Below, piece after piece: positions 1-8,801 of a stretch of DNA of 64,000 nucleotides. Origin of the DNA: Rathayibacter sp. VKM Ac-2760. GTDB lineage: Bacteria; Actinomycetota; Actinomycetes; Actinomycetales; Microbacteriaceae. The notes beneath the pieces were generated by a model. That model ran no database searches, was not told the origin of the DNA, and worked only from the letters and a program-made list of their open reading frames with translations. The stretch is from the NCBI RefSeq assembly GCF_009834185.1, contig NZ_CP047173.1:3348001-3412000 (forward strand), read 5' to 3'. Every line of letters begins with the position of its first letter. Position 1 is the stretch's first letter. Made by a program: the position numbers and the translations under genes.

Positions 1-998
1 GTGAACCCGACGATCAGCAGGAAGTACAGCGCCATGTAGAGCGGGTGATCGCCCTTGGTGAGGTAGTTGGTGATCCAGGTGACCCAGAACGGAGCCTCCT
101 GGCCGGCCGCGGGCTGGTTGAACTGCGCGATGAGCGCGGGCAGGTAGAGCAGCGACGACGCGAAGATGACGGGCACGACGCCGGCCATGTTGACCTTGAT
201 CGGGATGTAGGTGTTGTTCCCGCCGTAGGTCCGCCTGCCGACCATCCGCTTGGCGTACTGCACGGGGATCCGCCGCTGCGACTGCTCGACGAAGACGACC
301 GCGACGACGAGCACGAGCCCGACGGCGAGGACGAGCAGGAAGGTCTCGAAGCCGCGCGACTGCGCGATCGACCAGAGCGAGGTGGGGAACTGGGCGGCGA
401 TCGAGGTGAAGATCAGCAGCGACATGCCGTTGCCGATGCCGCGCTCGGTGATGAGCTCGCCCATCCACATGATGATGCCGGTGCCCGCGGTCATGGTGAT
501 GACCATGAGGAGGATCGAGTACCACTCGTCGGTGATGATGAGCGCCGAGCACTCCGGGACCCCGGAGTTGCCGAACAGCGCGCCCGAGCGGGCGACGGTG
601 ATGAGGGTGGTCGACTGCAGGACGCCGAGCGCGATCGTGAGATAGCGGGTGTACTGCGTCAGCCGGCCCTGGCCCGACTGGCCCTCCTTGTAGAGGGTCT
701 CGAAGTGCGGGATGACCACGCGCAGCAGCTGCACGATGATCGACGCCGTGATGTACGGCATGATGCCGAGCGCGAAGATCGACAGCTGGAGCAGGGCTCC
801 ACCGCTGAAGAGGTTGACGAGCTCGTACAGACCGGAGGTGCCCTGGTTGCCGGCGAGGCAGGCCTGGACGGCCTCGAAGTCGACGAACGGAGCAGGGATG
901 AAGGATCCCAGCCGGAAGATCGCCACGATCGCGAGGGTGAAGCCGATCTTGCGGCGGAGGTCGGGGGTGCGGAAGATCCGCGCTACGGCGCCAAACAT
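1..998 (-). CDS. secY: Preprotein translocase subunit SecY (3' end cut by window edge)
   Basis: SecY forms the protein-conducting channel of the Sec translocase in the cytoplasmic membrane. The reverse strand reads through from ATG at 998 without a stop to base 1, giving about 332 of the usual 430-440 residues. The start MFGAVARIFRTPDLRRKIGF and the stretches PFVDFEAVQ, VIPHFETLYKEGQSGQGRL and RRIPVQYAKRMVGRR are SecY signatures, with hydrophobic helices between them. It is the last spc-operon gene seen here, 107 bp after rplO. The missing C-terminus lies outside the window. Confidence 0.97.
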   Translation of the reverse strand, partial: MFGAVARIFRTPDLRRKIGFTLAIVAIFRLGSFIPAPFVDFEAVQACLAGNQGTSGLYELVNLFSGGALLQLSIFALGIMPYITASIIVQLLRVVIPHFETLYKEGQSGQGRLTQYTRYLTIALGVLQSTTLITVARSGALFGNSGVPECSALIITDEWYSILLMVITMTAGTGIIMWMGELITERGIGNGMSLLIFTSIAAQFPTSLWSIAQSRGFETFLLVLAVGLVLVVAVVFVEQSQRRIPVQYAKRMVGRRTYGGNNTYIPIKVNMAGVVPVIFASSLLYLPALIAQFNQPAAGQEAPFWVTWITNYLTKGDHPLYMALYFLLIVGF

Positions 999-1039
999 CT
1001 ACCTAGGGTCTCCTGCTCAGTTCTGGGTGCGGGATACAG

Positions 1040-1089
1040 GTCGAGCTTGTCACGCGCTCCCCGCGGGGAGTCGACGTGACAAGCTCGAC
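1040..1089. repeat. Long inverted repeat between rplO and secY
   Basis: A 15-base arm (1040-1054, gtcgagcttgtcacg) is repeated as its exact complement at 1075-1089. Between them lies a second perfect palindrome, ctccccgcggggag, at 1057-1070. In the rplO-secY transcript this would fold into one long hairpin of about 22 bp with a small internal loop. There is no U-tract, so it may be an attenuator, processing site or weak terminator that adjusts secY relative to the ribosomal genes. The structure is seen; the role is inferred. Confidence 0.7.
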
Positions 1090-1105
1090 CGACAAGCTGC
1101 TGGTG

Positions 1106-1603
1106 CTACTTGATGGATCCGCCCGCGGCGACGATCTTCTGCTCAGCGGAGCTGGAGACCTTGTCGACCGCGACGTTCAGCGTAACCGCAATGTCCCCGT
1201 CGCCGAGAACCTTGACCTTCTCGTTCTTGCGAACGGCACCCTTCGCGACCAGGTCGCTGATGGTGACGTCGCCGCCCTGAGGGTAGAGCTCCGCGAGAGC
1301 GGACAGGTTCACGACCTGGTACTCCACGCGGAACGGGTTCTTGAAGCCGCGGAGCTTCGGGGTGCGCATGTGCAGCGGCATCTGCCCACCCTCGAAGCCG
1401 ACGCGCACCTGGTAGCGGGCCTTGGTGCCCTTGGTGCCGCGACCGGCGGTCTTGCCCTTGGATCCCTCACCGCGACCGACGCGGGTCTTCGCCTTCTTGG
1501 CGCCGACTGCGGGTCGGAGGTGGTGGACCTTGAGCACGTGCTCCTTGGTCGAGGCCTGCTCGGGAGTCGTGGACTCCGTCGCGGCCTGGTTCTTGTCAGC
1601 CAT
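1106..1603 (-). CDS. rplO: 50S ribosomal protein L15
   Basis: L15 is a late-assembly 23S rRNA-binding protein. The core has the family's GRGEGSKGKTAGRGTKG glycine/lysine motif near residues 43-59 and the FEGGQMPLHMRTPKLRGF segment. At 165 aa it is slightly longer than the usual ~145, because of a Thr/Glu-rich N-terminal extension (MADKNQAATESTTPEQ). Its ATG shares one base with the rpmD stop codon, so translation is probably coupled. Confidence 0.98.
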   Translation of the reverse strand: MADKNQAATESTTPEQASTKEHVLKVHHLRPAVGAKKAKTRVGRGEGSKGKTAGRGTKGTKARYQVRVGFEGGQMPLHMRTPKLRGFKNPFRVEYQVVNLSALAELYPQGGDVTISDLVAKGAVRKNEKVKVLGDGDIAVTLNVAVDKVSSSAEQKIVAAGGSIK

Positions 1604-1785
1604 TAGTCAATCTCCTCGACCTTCACCAGGTGGGCGACGGTCTTCACGTATCCGCGGTTCTGAGAGTTGTCCTCGCGGACGACGCTCTGACCGATCTTCC
1701 TGAGGCCGAGCGAGCGCAGCGTGTCGCGCTGGTACTGCTTCTCGCTGACCTTCGACTTGATCTGGGTCACCTTGAGCTGGGCCAT
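1603..1785 (-). CDS. rpmD: 50S ribosomal protein L30
   Basis: A 60-aa protein beginning MAQLKVTQIKSKVSEKQYQR and containing LRSLGLRKIGQSVVRED, the L30 core. The ATG at 1785 is chosen over longer in-frame starts because it gives the family's normal length and overlaps the rpsE stop by one base (TGATG). It also overlaps the rplO start by one base, so it sits in a tightly coupled S5-L30-L15 trio. Confidence 0.98.
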   Translation of the reverse strand: MAQLKVTQIKSKVSEKQYQRDTLRSLGLRKIGQSVVREDNSQNRGYVKTVAHLVKVEEID

Positions 1786-2489
1786 CAGGCACCTGCCTTC
1801 GACTTGGACGCGGCGGCGAGAGCGTCGGCCTCGGCGCGGACGAGCCGGGGCGGCGCGACCTGGTCGAAGTCGAGCCCGCGACGAGCGGCGACGGCGCGCG
1901 GCTCCTCGAGCTGCTGCAGGGCCGTCACCGTCGCGTGGACGATGTTGATGGTGTTCGACGAGCCGAGCGACTTGCTCAGGACGTCGTGGATGCCGGCGCA
2001 CTCGAGCACGGCGCGGACGGGACCGCCGGCGATGACACCGGTACCCGACGACGCGGGGCGCAGGAGAACGACACCGGCAGCGGCCTCACCCTGGACGGGG
2101 TGCGGGATGGTCGAGCCGACGCGCGGGACGCGGAAGAAGTTCTTCTTCGCCTCCTCGACACCCTTGGAGATGGCGGTGGGGACCTCGCGGGCCTTGCCGT
2201 AGCCGACTCCGACGAGTCCGTTGCCGTCGCCGACGACGACGAGCGCGGTGAAGCTGAAGCGACGACCGCCCTTGACGACCTTCGACACGCGGTTGATGGT
2301 CACGACGCGCTCGAGGAACTGGCTCTTCTCGGAGTCGCGGCCTCCGCGGTCGCGGCCGCCCTGGTTGCGGTCACGGCCGCCGCGGCGAGGCTCGCGAGCC
2401 TCCTGCTGCGGCTGCGTGGACGCAGCGGTCTCGACGGGGGCCTCCGACACGGCGGCGACCTCGGGTTCCTTGCTCTCTGCGGGGGTCAC
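1785..2489 (-). CDS. rpsE: 30S ribosomal protein S5
   Basis: S5 helps maintain decoding fidelity and mRNA helicase activity of the 30S subunit. The S5 core begins near residue 56 (FLERVVTINRVSKVVKGGRR) and contains the VGDGNGLVGVGYGKA and GTGVIAGGPVRAVLE loops. It is 234 aa rather than ~165, with a low-complexity N-terminal extension rich in Arg, Gly and Gln (about residues 1-54) and an Ala-rich C-terminal tail. Such extensions are common in actinobacterial S5. It overlaps rplR by 4 bp. Confidence 0.98.
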   Translation of the reverse strand: MTPAESKEPEVAAVSEAPVETAASTQPQQEAREPRRGGRDRNQGGRDRGGRDSEKSQFLERVVTINRVSKVVKGGRRFSFTALVVVGDGNGLVGVGYGKAREVPTAISKGVEEAKKNFFRVPRVGSTIPHPVQGEAAAGVVLLRPASSGTGVIAGGPVRAVLECAGIHDVLSKSLGSSNTINIVHATVTALQQLEEPRAVAARRGLDFDQVAPPRLVRAEADALAAASKSKAGA

Positions 2490-2857
2490 AGGTTGAGCCC
2501 TCCCTCTCGTGCTCCATCGGCGATCGCGGCGACGCGACCGGCGTACTTGTTGCCTCCGCGGTCGAAGACGACCGCCTCGACTCCTGCGGTCTTCGCGCGC
2601 TCGGCGAGCAGCTCGCCGACCCGGCGGGCCTTGGCGGTCTTGTCACCGTCGAACACGCGGAGGTCGGCCTCGAGGGTCGACGCGGACGCGAGGGTGCGGC
2701 CCTGTGCGTCGTCGACGATCTGCACGAAGACGTGGCGGGCCGATCGGTTGACGACGAGACGGGGTCGCTCGGCGGAGCCGACGACCTTCTTGCGCAGGCG
2801 GTCGTGACGACGACCGCGAGCGGCGGACTTGCTCTTTCCTCTGGTTCCGAGTCCCAT
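2486..2857 (-). CDS. rplR: 50S ribosomal protein L18
   Basis: L18 binds 5S rRNA and attaches it to the large subunit. The sequence has RRHDRLRKKVVGSAERPRL at the N-terminus and the C-terminal FDRGGNKYAGRVAAIADGAR motif. I start at ATG 2857 (MGLGTRGKSK); an in-frame GTG at 2863 would add two residues. The product is 123 aa, normal for the family, and its stop overlaps the rpsE start by 4 bp. Confidence 0.97.
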   Translation of the reverse strand: MGLGTRGKSKSAARGRRHDRLRKKVVGSAERPRLVVNRSARHVFVQIVDDAQGRTLASASTLEADLRVFDGDKTAKARRVGELLAERAKTAGVEAVVFDRGGNKYAGRVAAIADGAREGGLNL

Positions 2858-2859
2858 GA

Positions 2860-3396
2860 TCACTTACCGCTCTTTCCGGCCTTGCGGCGAACGACCTCGC
2901 CGGCGTAGCGCACGCCCTTGCCCTTGTAGGGCTCGGGCTTGCGGATCTTACGAATGTTGGCGGCCACTTCGCCGACGGCCTGCTTGGAGATGCCGTGCAC
3001 GGTGACCTTGTTGTTGCCCTCGACCGTGAACGAGATGCCCGCGGGAGGGGTGACGACGACCGGGTGCGAGAAGCCGAGCGCGAACTCGATGTCCGAGCCC
3101 TTCACCAGCACGCGGTAACCGGTTCCGACGACCTCGAGGCCCTTGGAGTAGCCCTGCGTGACACCGATGATGTCGTTCGCGATGAGCGTCCGGGTGAGGC
3201 CGTGCAGCGAGCGCGACTCGCGCTCGTCGTCGGGACGGGAGACCAGGACCTGACCGCCTTCGACGGCGACCTGGATGGGGCTGGCGACCGGCACGGTCAG
3301 CTCGCCCTTGGGGCCCTTGACGGTCACGACGGATCCGGCGACGGAGACGTCGACGCCCGCCGGGATCTCGATGGGGAGTCTTCCAATACGCGACAT
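2860..3396 (-). CDS. rplF: 50S ribosomal protein L6
   Basis: L6 lies near the GTPase-associated centre. The ATG at 3396 (MSRIGRLPIEIPAGV) is the canonical L6 start and gives 178 aa; an upstream in-frame start would add 11 unrelated residues. Both L6 repeats are visible, ending with KPEPYKGKGVRYAGEVVRRK, the conserved C-terminal signature. It follows rpsH by 4 bp. Confidence 0.98.
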   Translation of the reverse strand: MSRIGRLPIEIPAGVDVSVAGSVVTVKGPKGELTVPVASPIQVAVEGGQVLVSRPDDERESRSLHGLTRTLIANDIIGVTQGYSKGLEVVGTGYRVLVKGSDIEFALGFSHPVVVTPPAGISFTVEGNNKVTVHGISKQAVGEVAANIRKIRKPEPYKGKGVRYAGEVVRRKAGKSGK

Positions 3397-3400
3397 GGGG

Positions 3401-3799
3401 TTACCACACGTAGGCGAGGACTTCCCCACCCACGCCCTTCTTCTCGGCCTGACGGTCGGTCAGCAGACCGCTCGACGTGGACAGGATGGCGACGCCGAGG
3501 CCACCGAGGACGGTGGGGATCTCGGTCGACTTCGCGTAGACGCGGAGGCCGGGCTTCGAGACGCGCTTGATGCCGGCGATGGAGCGCTCGCGGTTCGGTC
3601 CGTACTTGAGGGAGATGGAGAGCGTCGTGCCGACGCGCGCCTCCTCGACCTTCCAGTCGGAGATGTAGCCCTCGCGCTTGAGGATCTCGGCGATGTGCGC
3701 CTTGAGCTTCGAGCCGGGGAGGGCGATGGAGTCGTGGTGCGCGGAGTTCGCGTTGCGGATTCTGGTCAGCAGATCTGCGACCGGATCAGTCATGGTCAT
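3401..3799 (-). CDS. rpsH: 30S ribosomal protein S8
   Basis: S8 binds 16S rRNA helix 21 and in many bacteria is the translational repressor of the spc operon. The 132-aa product starts MTMTDPVADLLTRIRNANSA and ends with VSKPGLRVYAKSTEIP and GLGVAILSTSSGLLTDRQA, the rRNA-binding C-terminal motif. Start 3799 is the typical actinobacterial form; ATG 3793 is possible. It is separated from rplE by 282 bp carrying a strong hairpin, so it probably heads its own transcript. Confidence 0.98.
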   Translation of the reverse strand: MTMTDPVADLLTRIRNANSAHHDSIALPGSKLKAHIAEILKREGYISDWKVEEARVGTTLSISLKYGPNRERSIAGIKRVSKPGLRVYAKSTEIPTVLGGLGVAILSTSSGLLTDRQAEKKGVGGEVLAYVW

Positions 3800-4081
3800 G
3801 GCTGATGGTGCCTTTCTCGCCTGGTTTCGGCACCCTTTACAAGAGTGACGACCTGTGGTGTGGGACGGCGCCGACGACGTCGACGCCCATGCGGCCGCGC
3901 GAGCGCAGGCCAACGAGCCATGGTACACGGCTGATGGCCGGCGGTCGAGGGCCGACGGCCGATCCTCCCGGGGGCGGATCGGAGCTCTGAGTGCGCGGGC
4001 CCGCGCTGTGCCCGGAGGCGCGATGCGGGTGCACAGCGAGGCCGGAGGGCGGGGAACCGCCCTCCGGCCTCGGAGGTCGTG
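3800..4081. other. Non-coding gap where rpsN is normally found
   Basis: Many bacterial spc operons carry rpsN (S14) between rplE and rpsH. I checked this gap for the CxxC zinc motifs of type-Z S14 and for the ordinary S14 core and saw neither in any frame. The gap holds the hairpin at 4039-4070 and probably a promoter for rpsH, though I could not place a clear -35/-10 pair. As I recall, the Micrococcus luteus spc operon also lacks S14, so absence here fits the lineage. S14 must be encoded elsewhere. Confidence 0.75.
4039..4070 (-). terminator. Strong hairpin downstream of rplE
   Basis: A perfect 14-bp stem (aggccggagggcgg paired with its complement) closes a four-base loop, starting 12 bp after the rplE stop on the reverse strand. 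No U-tract follows, as is common for high-GC actinobacterial terminators. It would split rpsJ...rplE from rpsH...secY. Confidence 0.75.
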
Positions 4082-4666
4082 CTACGCGTTGTCCGCCGAC
4101 TTGAACGGGAAGCCGAGCTGCTTGAGCAGCGCGCGACCCTCGTCGTCGGTCTTCGCGGTGGTGACCACGGTCACGTCGAAGCCGCGGACGCGGTCGATGC
4201 GGTCCTGGTCGATCTCGTGGAAGATCGACTGCTCCGTGATGCCGAAGGTGTAGTTGCCGTTGCCGTCGAACTGGCGGTCCGAGAGACCGCGGAAGTCGCG
4301 GATGCGCGGCAGCGCCACCGAGAGCAGGCGGTCCAGGAACTCCCACGCGCGGTCACCGCGGAGGGTGACGTGCGCGCCGATGGCCTGGCCCTCGCGCAGC
4401 TTGAACTGCGCGATGGACTTGCGGGCCTTCGTGACCTGGGGCTTCTGGCCCGTGATCGCGGTGAGATCCTTGATCGCGCCGTCGATGATCTTGCCGTCGC
4501 GGGCCGCCTCACCGACGCCGGTGTTCACGACCACCTTGACCAGGCCGGGGACCTGGTGGATGTTCGAGAAGCCGAACTGCTCCTTGAGAGCGGGGATGAT
4601 GTCGGCCTGGTACTTGGCCTTGAGCCGCGGCTGAACCTTCGCAGCCACTGCGGTGGTGTCAGTCAT
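4082..4666 (-). CDS. rplE: 50S ribosomal protein L5
   Basis: L5 binds 5S rRNA and contacts the P-site tRNA. The 194-aa product contains NIHQVPGLVKVVVNTGVGEA, AITGQKPQVTKARKSIAQFK and the C-terminal FDVTVVTTAKTDDEGRALL, all L5 signatures. It overlaps the rplX stop by one base. It is followed by an unusual terminator-like hairpin instead of rpsN. Confidence 0.98.
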   Translation of the reverse strand: MTDTTAVAAKVQPRLKAKYQADIIPALKEQFGFSNIHQVPGLVKVVVNTGVGEAARDGKIIDGAIKDLTAITGQKPQVTKARKSIAQFKLREGQAIGAHVTLRGDRAWEFLDRLLSVALPRIRDFRGLSDRQFDGNGNYTFGITEQSIFHEIDQDRIDRVRGFDVTVVTTAKTDDEGRALLKQLGFPFKSADNA

Positions 4667-5025
4667 TACAGTTCCTCACCCGACGCCTTCGCGTAGCGCA
4701 CGCGAACGGTCTTGGTCACGCCGTCCTTGGTGACGGCCACGTTGCGGTGGCCGACCCGGGTCGGCTTCTTGGTCTTCGGGTCGACGATCGCGACGTTCGA
4801 GATGTGGAGCGGGGCCTCGATGGTCTCGATGCCGCCCTCCTTCGAGCCGCGCTGCGACTGGCCGACGCGGTTGTGCTTCTTGACGAAGTTCACACCCTCG
4901 ACGACGACGCGGTTCTTCTCGACCAGGACCTCGAGAACCTTGCCCTGCTTGCCGCGGTCGCCGCCGCGGGCCTGGGTCGCGCCCGAGATGACCTGCACGA
5001 GGTCACCCTTCTTGATCTTGGCCAT
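4666..5025 (-). CDS. rplX: 50S ribosomal protein L24
   Basis: L24 initiates 50S assembly. The KOW motif is at the N-terminus (KIKKGDLVQVISGATQARGG), followed by GKVLEVLVEKNRVVVEGVN and the IEAPLHISNVAIVDPKT region. At 119 aa it is a little longer than average. It lies 2 bp after rplN and overlaps rplE by one base. Confidence 0.98.
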   Translation of the reverse strand: MAKIKKGDLVQVISGATQARGGDRGKQGKVLEVLVEKNRVVVEGVNFVKKHNRVGQSQRGSKEGGIETIEAPLHISNVAIVDPKTKKPTRVGHRNVAVTKDGVTKTVRVRYAKASGEEL

Positions 5026-5027
5026 GA

Positions 5028-5396
5028 CTAGATAACCTCCGGTGCCAGCGAGACGATCTTCATGAACTTCTTGTCGCGGAGCTCGCGACCGACCGGTCCG
5101 AAGATGCGGGTGCCGCGGGGGTCCCCGTCGTTCTTCAGGATCACAGCGGCGTTCTCGTCGAACTTGATGTACGAGCCGTCGGGACGACGGGTCTGCTTGA
5201 TGGTCCGGACGATGACGGCCTTGACCACATCGCCCTTCTTGACGTTTCCGCCGGGGATCGCGTCCTTGACGGTCGCGACGATGACGTCACCGAGGCCGGC
5301 GTAGCGGCGGCCGGAGCCACCGAGCACGCGGATGGTGAGGAGCATCTTGGCGCCGGTGTTGTCGGCGACCTTGACTCGGGATTCTTGCTGAAGCAT
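5028..5396 (-). CDS. rplN: 50S ribosomal protein L14
   Basis: L14 is at the intersubunit face. The 122-aa protein begins MLQQESRVKVADNTGAKMLL and has the L14 signature GGNVKKGDVVKAVIVRTIK and the C-terminal FGPVGRELRDKKFMKIVSLA. Length and sequence are canonical. It is 33 bp after rpsQ. Confidence 0.98.
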   Translation of the reverse strand: MLQQESRVKVADNTGAKMLLTIRVLGGSGRRYAGLGDVIVATVKDAIPGGNVKKGDVVKAVIVRTIKQTRRPDGSYIKFDENAAVILKNDGDPRGTRIFGPVGRELRDKKFMKIVSLAPEVI

Positions 5397-5429
5397 GTGT
5401 CTCTCCTGCTAACTCAAGCGGGCCGAGGC

Positions 5430-5744
5430 CTACTTGGCCTTCTCGAGGATCTCGACCAGGCGCCAGCGCTTGGTGGCGCTGAGGGGACGGGTCTCGCTGA
5501 TGACGACGGAGTCGCCGATGCCGGCGGAGTTCTGCTCGTCGTGGACCTTGACCTTGGACGTGCGGCGGATGACCTTGCCGTACAGCGGGTGCTTCACCCG
5601 GTCCTCGACCTCGACGACGATGGTCTTGTCCATCTTGTCGCTGGTCACGTAGCCGCGACGGGTCTTGCGGTAACCGCGAGCGCCCGCCTCCTTGACGTCG
5701 TGGGCGGCCGACTCGTGGCCGGCGCTGTCAGTGACGGTTGCCAT
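5430..5744 (-). CDS. rpsQ: 30S ribosomal protein S17
   Basis: S17 is a primary 16S rRNA binder. The OB-fold core starts near residue 24 with YRKTRRGYVTSDKMDKTIVV and includes VKHPLYGKVIRRTSKVKVHD and GIGDSVVISETRPLSATKRW. An N-terminal extension of about 22 residues (MATVTDSAGHESAAHDVKEA) makes it 104 aa; such extensions are usual in Actinobacteria. It overlaps the rpmC stop by one base. Confidence 0.98.
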   Translation of the reverse strand: MATVTDSAGHESAAHDVKEAGARGYRKTRRGYVTSDKMDKTIVVEVEDRVKHPLYGKVIRRTSKVKVHDEQNSAGIGDSVVISETRPLSATKRWRLVEILEKAK

Positions 5745-6070
5745 TACTTGGCCTCCTCGTTCGACTCGGTCGCCGTGACCTCGGCCTTGGCGGCCTTCTT
5801 GGTCTTCGGCTTCTTCTCCGCCTTGGCCGGGGCCTCGACGGGTGCGGGGGTGGCGCGGATGCCCAGCTCGCGCTCACGGATGACCGTGTAGATGCGGGCG
5901 ATGTCGCGCTTGACGGCACGCAGGCGGCCGTTGGTGTCCAGCTGGCCGGTGGCCGACTGGAAGCGGAGGTTGAACAGCTCCTCCTTGGCCTTCTTCAGCT
6001 CCGTGACGAGACGCTCGTCCTCGAAGGTGTCGAGCTCGGTGGGAACGAGCTCCTTGGATCCGATCGCCAT
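5744..6070 (-). CDS. rpmC: 50S ribosomal protein L29 with long C-terminal tail
   Basis: L29 sits at the exit tunnel and contributes to the docking site for signal recognition particle and trigger factor. The normal ~65-residue coiled domain (ELKKAKEELFNLRFQSATGQ, then RLRAVKRDIARIYTVIRERE) is followed by a charged Ala/Lys/Glu/Pro tail, giving 108 aa. The tail (about residues 76-108) resembles actinobacterial L29 extensions. Stop and start codons overlap its neighbours by one base on each side. Confidence 0.97.
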   Translation of the reverse strand: MAIGSKELVPTELDTFEDERLVTELKKAKEELFNLRFQSATGQLDTNGRLRAVKRDIARIYTVIRERELGIRATPAPVEAPAKAEKKPKTKKAAKAEVTATESNEEAK

Positions 6071-6489
6071 TATGCGTCTCCCTCCTCGCGCTTGATGATG
6101 CGTGCCTTGAGGGGCAGCTTGTGGATGGCACGGGTCATGGCCTCACGAGCGAGCTGCTCGTCGACGCCGGCGACCTCGAAGAGGACGCGACCCGGCTTGA
6201 CGTTCGCGACCCACCACTCCGGCGAGCCCTTTCCGGAACCCATGCGGGTCTCGGCGGGCTTCTTGGTCAGCGGGCGGTCGGGGTAGATGTTGATCCACAC
6301 CTTTCCGCCGCGCTTGATGTGGCGCGTCATGGCGATACGAGCGGACTCGATCTGACGGTTGGTCACGTAGGCCGGGGTGAGGGCCTGGATGCCGAACTCA
6401 CCGAACGACACCTTGGTGCCACCGGTGGCCTGGCCGGAACGGCCGGGGTGGTGCTGCTTGCGGTGCTTGACTCGACGCGGAATCAACAT
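6070..6489 (-). CDS. rplP: 50S ribosomal protein L16
   Basis: L16 helps position A-site tRNA. The 139-aa protein starts MLIPRRVKHRKQHHPGRSGQ and has the family motifs QIESARIAMTRHIKRGGKVW and KPAETRMGSGKGSPEWWVA. It lies between rpsC (2 bp) and rpmC (1-bp overlap) in the S10 operon order. Confidence 0.98.
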   Translation of the reverse strand: MLIPRRVKHRKQHHPGRSGQATGGTKVSFGEFGIQALTPAYVTNRQIESARIAMTRHIKRGGKVWINIYPDRPLTKKPAETRMGSGKGSPEWWVANVKPGRVLFEVAGVDEQLAREAMTRAIHKLPLKARIIKREEGDA

Positions 6490-6491
6490 GG

Positions 6492-7250
6492 TTATGCCTC
6501 AACTCCTGCTGCGACGGGCGCCTCGCTCTGCTGGCGGGGGGCGCGACGCGGTCGGTCGCTGCGCTCGGGGCGAGACGACTTGCTGTTCGCCTGCTCCCGA
6601 GCGAGCTCCTTGTTGGTGATGTCGCCCTTGTAGATCCAGACCTTCACGCCGATGCGGCCGAAGGTGGTCTTCGCCTCGTAGAAGCCGTAGTCGATGTTCG
6701 CGCGGAGGGTGTGCAGCGGCACGCGTCCCTCGCGGTAGAACTCCGAGCGGCTCATCTCGGCGCCGCCGAGGCGGCCGGAGACCTGGATGCGGACGCCCTT
6801 GGCGCCGGCGCGCTGCGCGCCCTGCAGACCCTTGCGCATCGCGCGGCGGAAGGCCACGCGGGCGGAGAGCTGCTCGGCGATGCCCTGCGCGACCAGCTGA
6901 GCCTCGGCCTCGGGGTTCTTGACCTCGAGGATGTTCAGCTGGATCTGCTTCGCGGTGAGCTTCTCGAGGTCGGCGCGGATGCGCTCGGCCTCGGCGCCGC
7001 GGCGGCCGATCACGATGCCCGGGCGGGCGGTGTGGATGTCGACGCGGACGCGGTCGCGGGTGCGCTCGATCTCGATGCGGGCGACGCCCGCGCGGTCGAG
7101 CTGCGTGGCGAGGAGCCGGCGGATCTTGACGTCCTCAGCGAGGAAGTCGCTGTACCGCTGACCCTTCTTGGTGCTGTCGGAGAACCAGCGCGACACGTGG
7201 TCGGTGGTGATTCCCAGACGGAAACCGTAGGGGTTTACTTTCTGACCCAT
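6492..7250 (-). CDS. rpsC: 30S ribosomal protein S3
   Basis: S3 lines the mRNA entry channel. It has the N-terminal GQKVNPYGFRLGI, a KH domain with PGIVIGRRGAEAERIR, and the C-terminal signature GRLGGAEMSRSEFYREGRVP followed by DYGFYEAKTTFGRIGVKVWI. The 252-aa length includes an Arg/Pro/Ser-rich disordered tail after about residue 215. It overlaps rplV by one base. Confidence 0.98.
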   Translation of the reverse strand: MGQKVNPYGFRLGITTDHVSRWFSDSTKKGQRYSDFLAEDVKIRRLLATQLDRAGVARIEIERTRDRVRVDIHTARPGIVIGRRGAEAERIRADLEKLTAKQIQLNILEVKNPEAEAQLVAQGIAEQLSARVAFRRAMRKGLQGAQRAGAKGVRIQVSGRLGGAEMSRSEFYREGRVPLHTLRANIDYGFYEAKTTFGRIGVKVWIYKGDITNKELAREQANSKSSRPERSDRPRRAPRQQSEAPVAAGVEA

Positions 7251-7615
7251 TACTTGGTCCCCTCCTCAGGAGTGGCCAGCACGACGGTGATGTGGCTGGT
7301 GCGCTTGTTGATGCGGAAGGCACGACCCTGGGCACGGGGCTGGAATCGCTTGAGGGTGGTTCCCTCATCGACGAAGGCGCGGGACACGAACAGGTCCTGG
7401 TCGTCGAGGTACTCGTTCGAGGCATCGGCCTTGACGCGAGCGTTGGCCATCGCCGAGGCGACGAGCTTGTAGACGGGCTCGGACGCACCCTGCGGGGCGA
7501 ACTTGAGGATGGCCAGGGCCTCCTCCGCCTGCTTCCCGCGGATCAGGTTCACGACACGGCGAGCCTTCTGGGGGGTGACGCGGATGTGTCGCACGCGTGC
7601 GATCGACTCCACCAT
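7250..7615 (-). CDS. rplV: 50S ribosomal protein L22
   Basis: L22 lines the exit tunnel; its beta-hairpin is a macrolide-resistance hotspot. The 121-aa product has ARVRHIRVTPQKARRVVNLI at the start and GTTLKRFQPRAQGRAFRINK, the tunnel-hairpin segment, with no insertion or deletion evident. It is 25 bp after rpsS. Confidence 0.98.
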   Translation of the reverse strand: MVESIARVRHIRVTPQKARRVVNLIRGKQAEEALAILKFAPQGASEPVYKLVASAMANARVKADASNEYLDDQDLFVSRAFVDEGTTLKRFQPRAQGRAFRINKRTSHITVVLATPEEGTK

Positions 7616-7640
7616 TTCTCTCCTCCTTCTCGTCGCCGCG

Positions 7641-7922
7641 TCAGCGGCGACGGCCCTTCTTGTCGTCCTTCTCGTGACCGCGGAAGGTCCGAGTGGGGGC
7701 GAACTCGCCGAGCTTGTGGCCGACCATGGTCTCGGTCACGAACACGGGGATGTGCTTGCGACCGTCGTGGACCGCGATGGTGTGACCCAGCATCGCCGGG
7801 ATGATCATCGAACGGCGCGACCAGGTCTTGATGACGTTCTTGTTGCCGGCTTCGTTGGCCGTGAACACCTTGCGGAGCAGGTGGTCGTCAACGAAGGGGC
7901 CCTTCTTGAGACTGCGAGGCAT
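7641..7922 (-). CDS. rpsS: 30S ribosomal protein S19
   Basis: S19 is in the head of the 30S subunit. The 93-aa protein begins MPRSLKKGPFVDDHLLRKV and contains TWSRRSMIIPAMLGHTIAVH and MVGHKLGEFAPTRTFRGH, the canonical S19 blocks. It follows rplB by 12 bp. Confidence 0.98.
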   Translation of the reverse strand: MPRSLKKGPFVDDHLLRKVFTANEAGNKNVIKTWSRRSMIIPAMLGHTIAVHDGRKHIPVFVTETMVGHKLGEFAPTRTFRGHEKDDKKGRRR

Positions 7923-7934
7923 CTTCTACAACTC

Positions 7935-8774
<840 letters not shown>

Positions 8775-8801
8775 TGTCTGTTTCCTCTACGCTTCTTCGG
8801 C

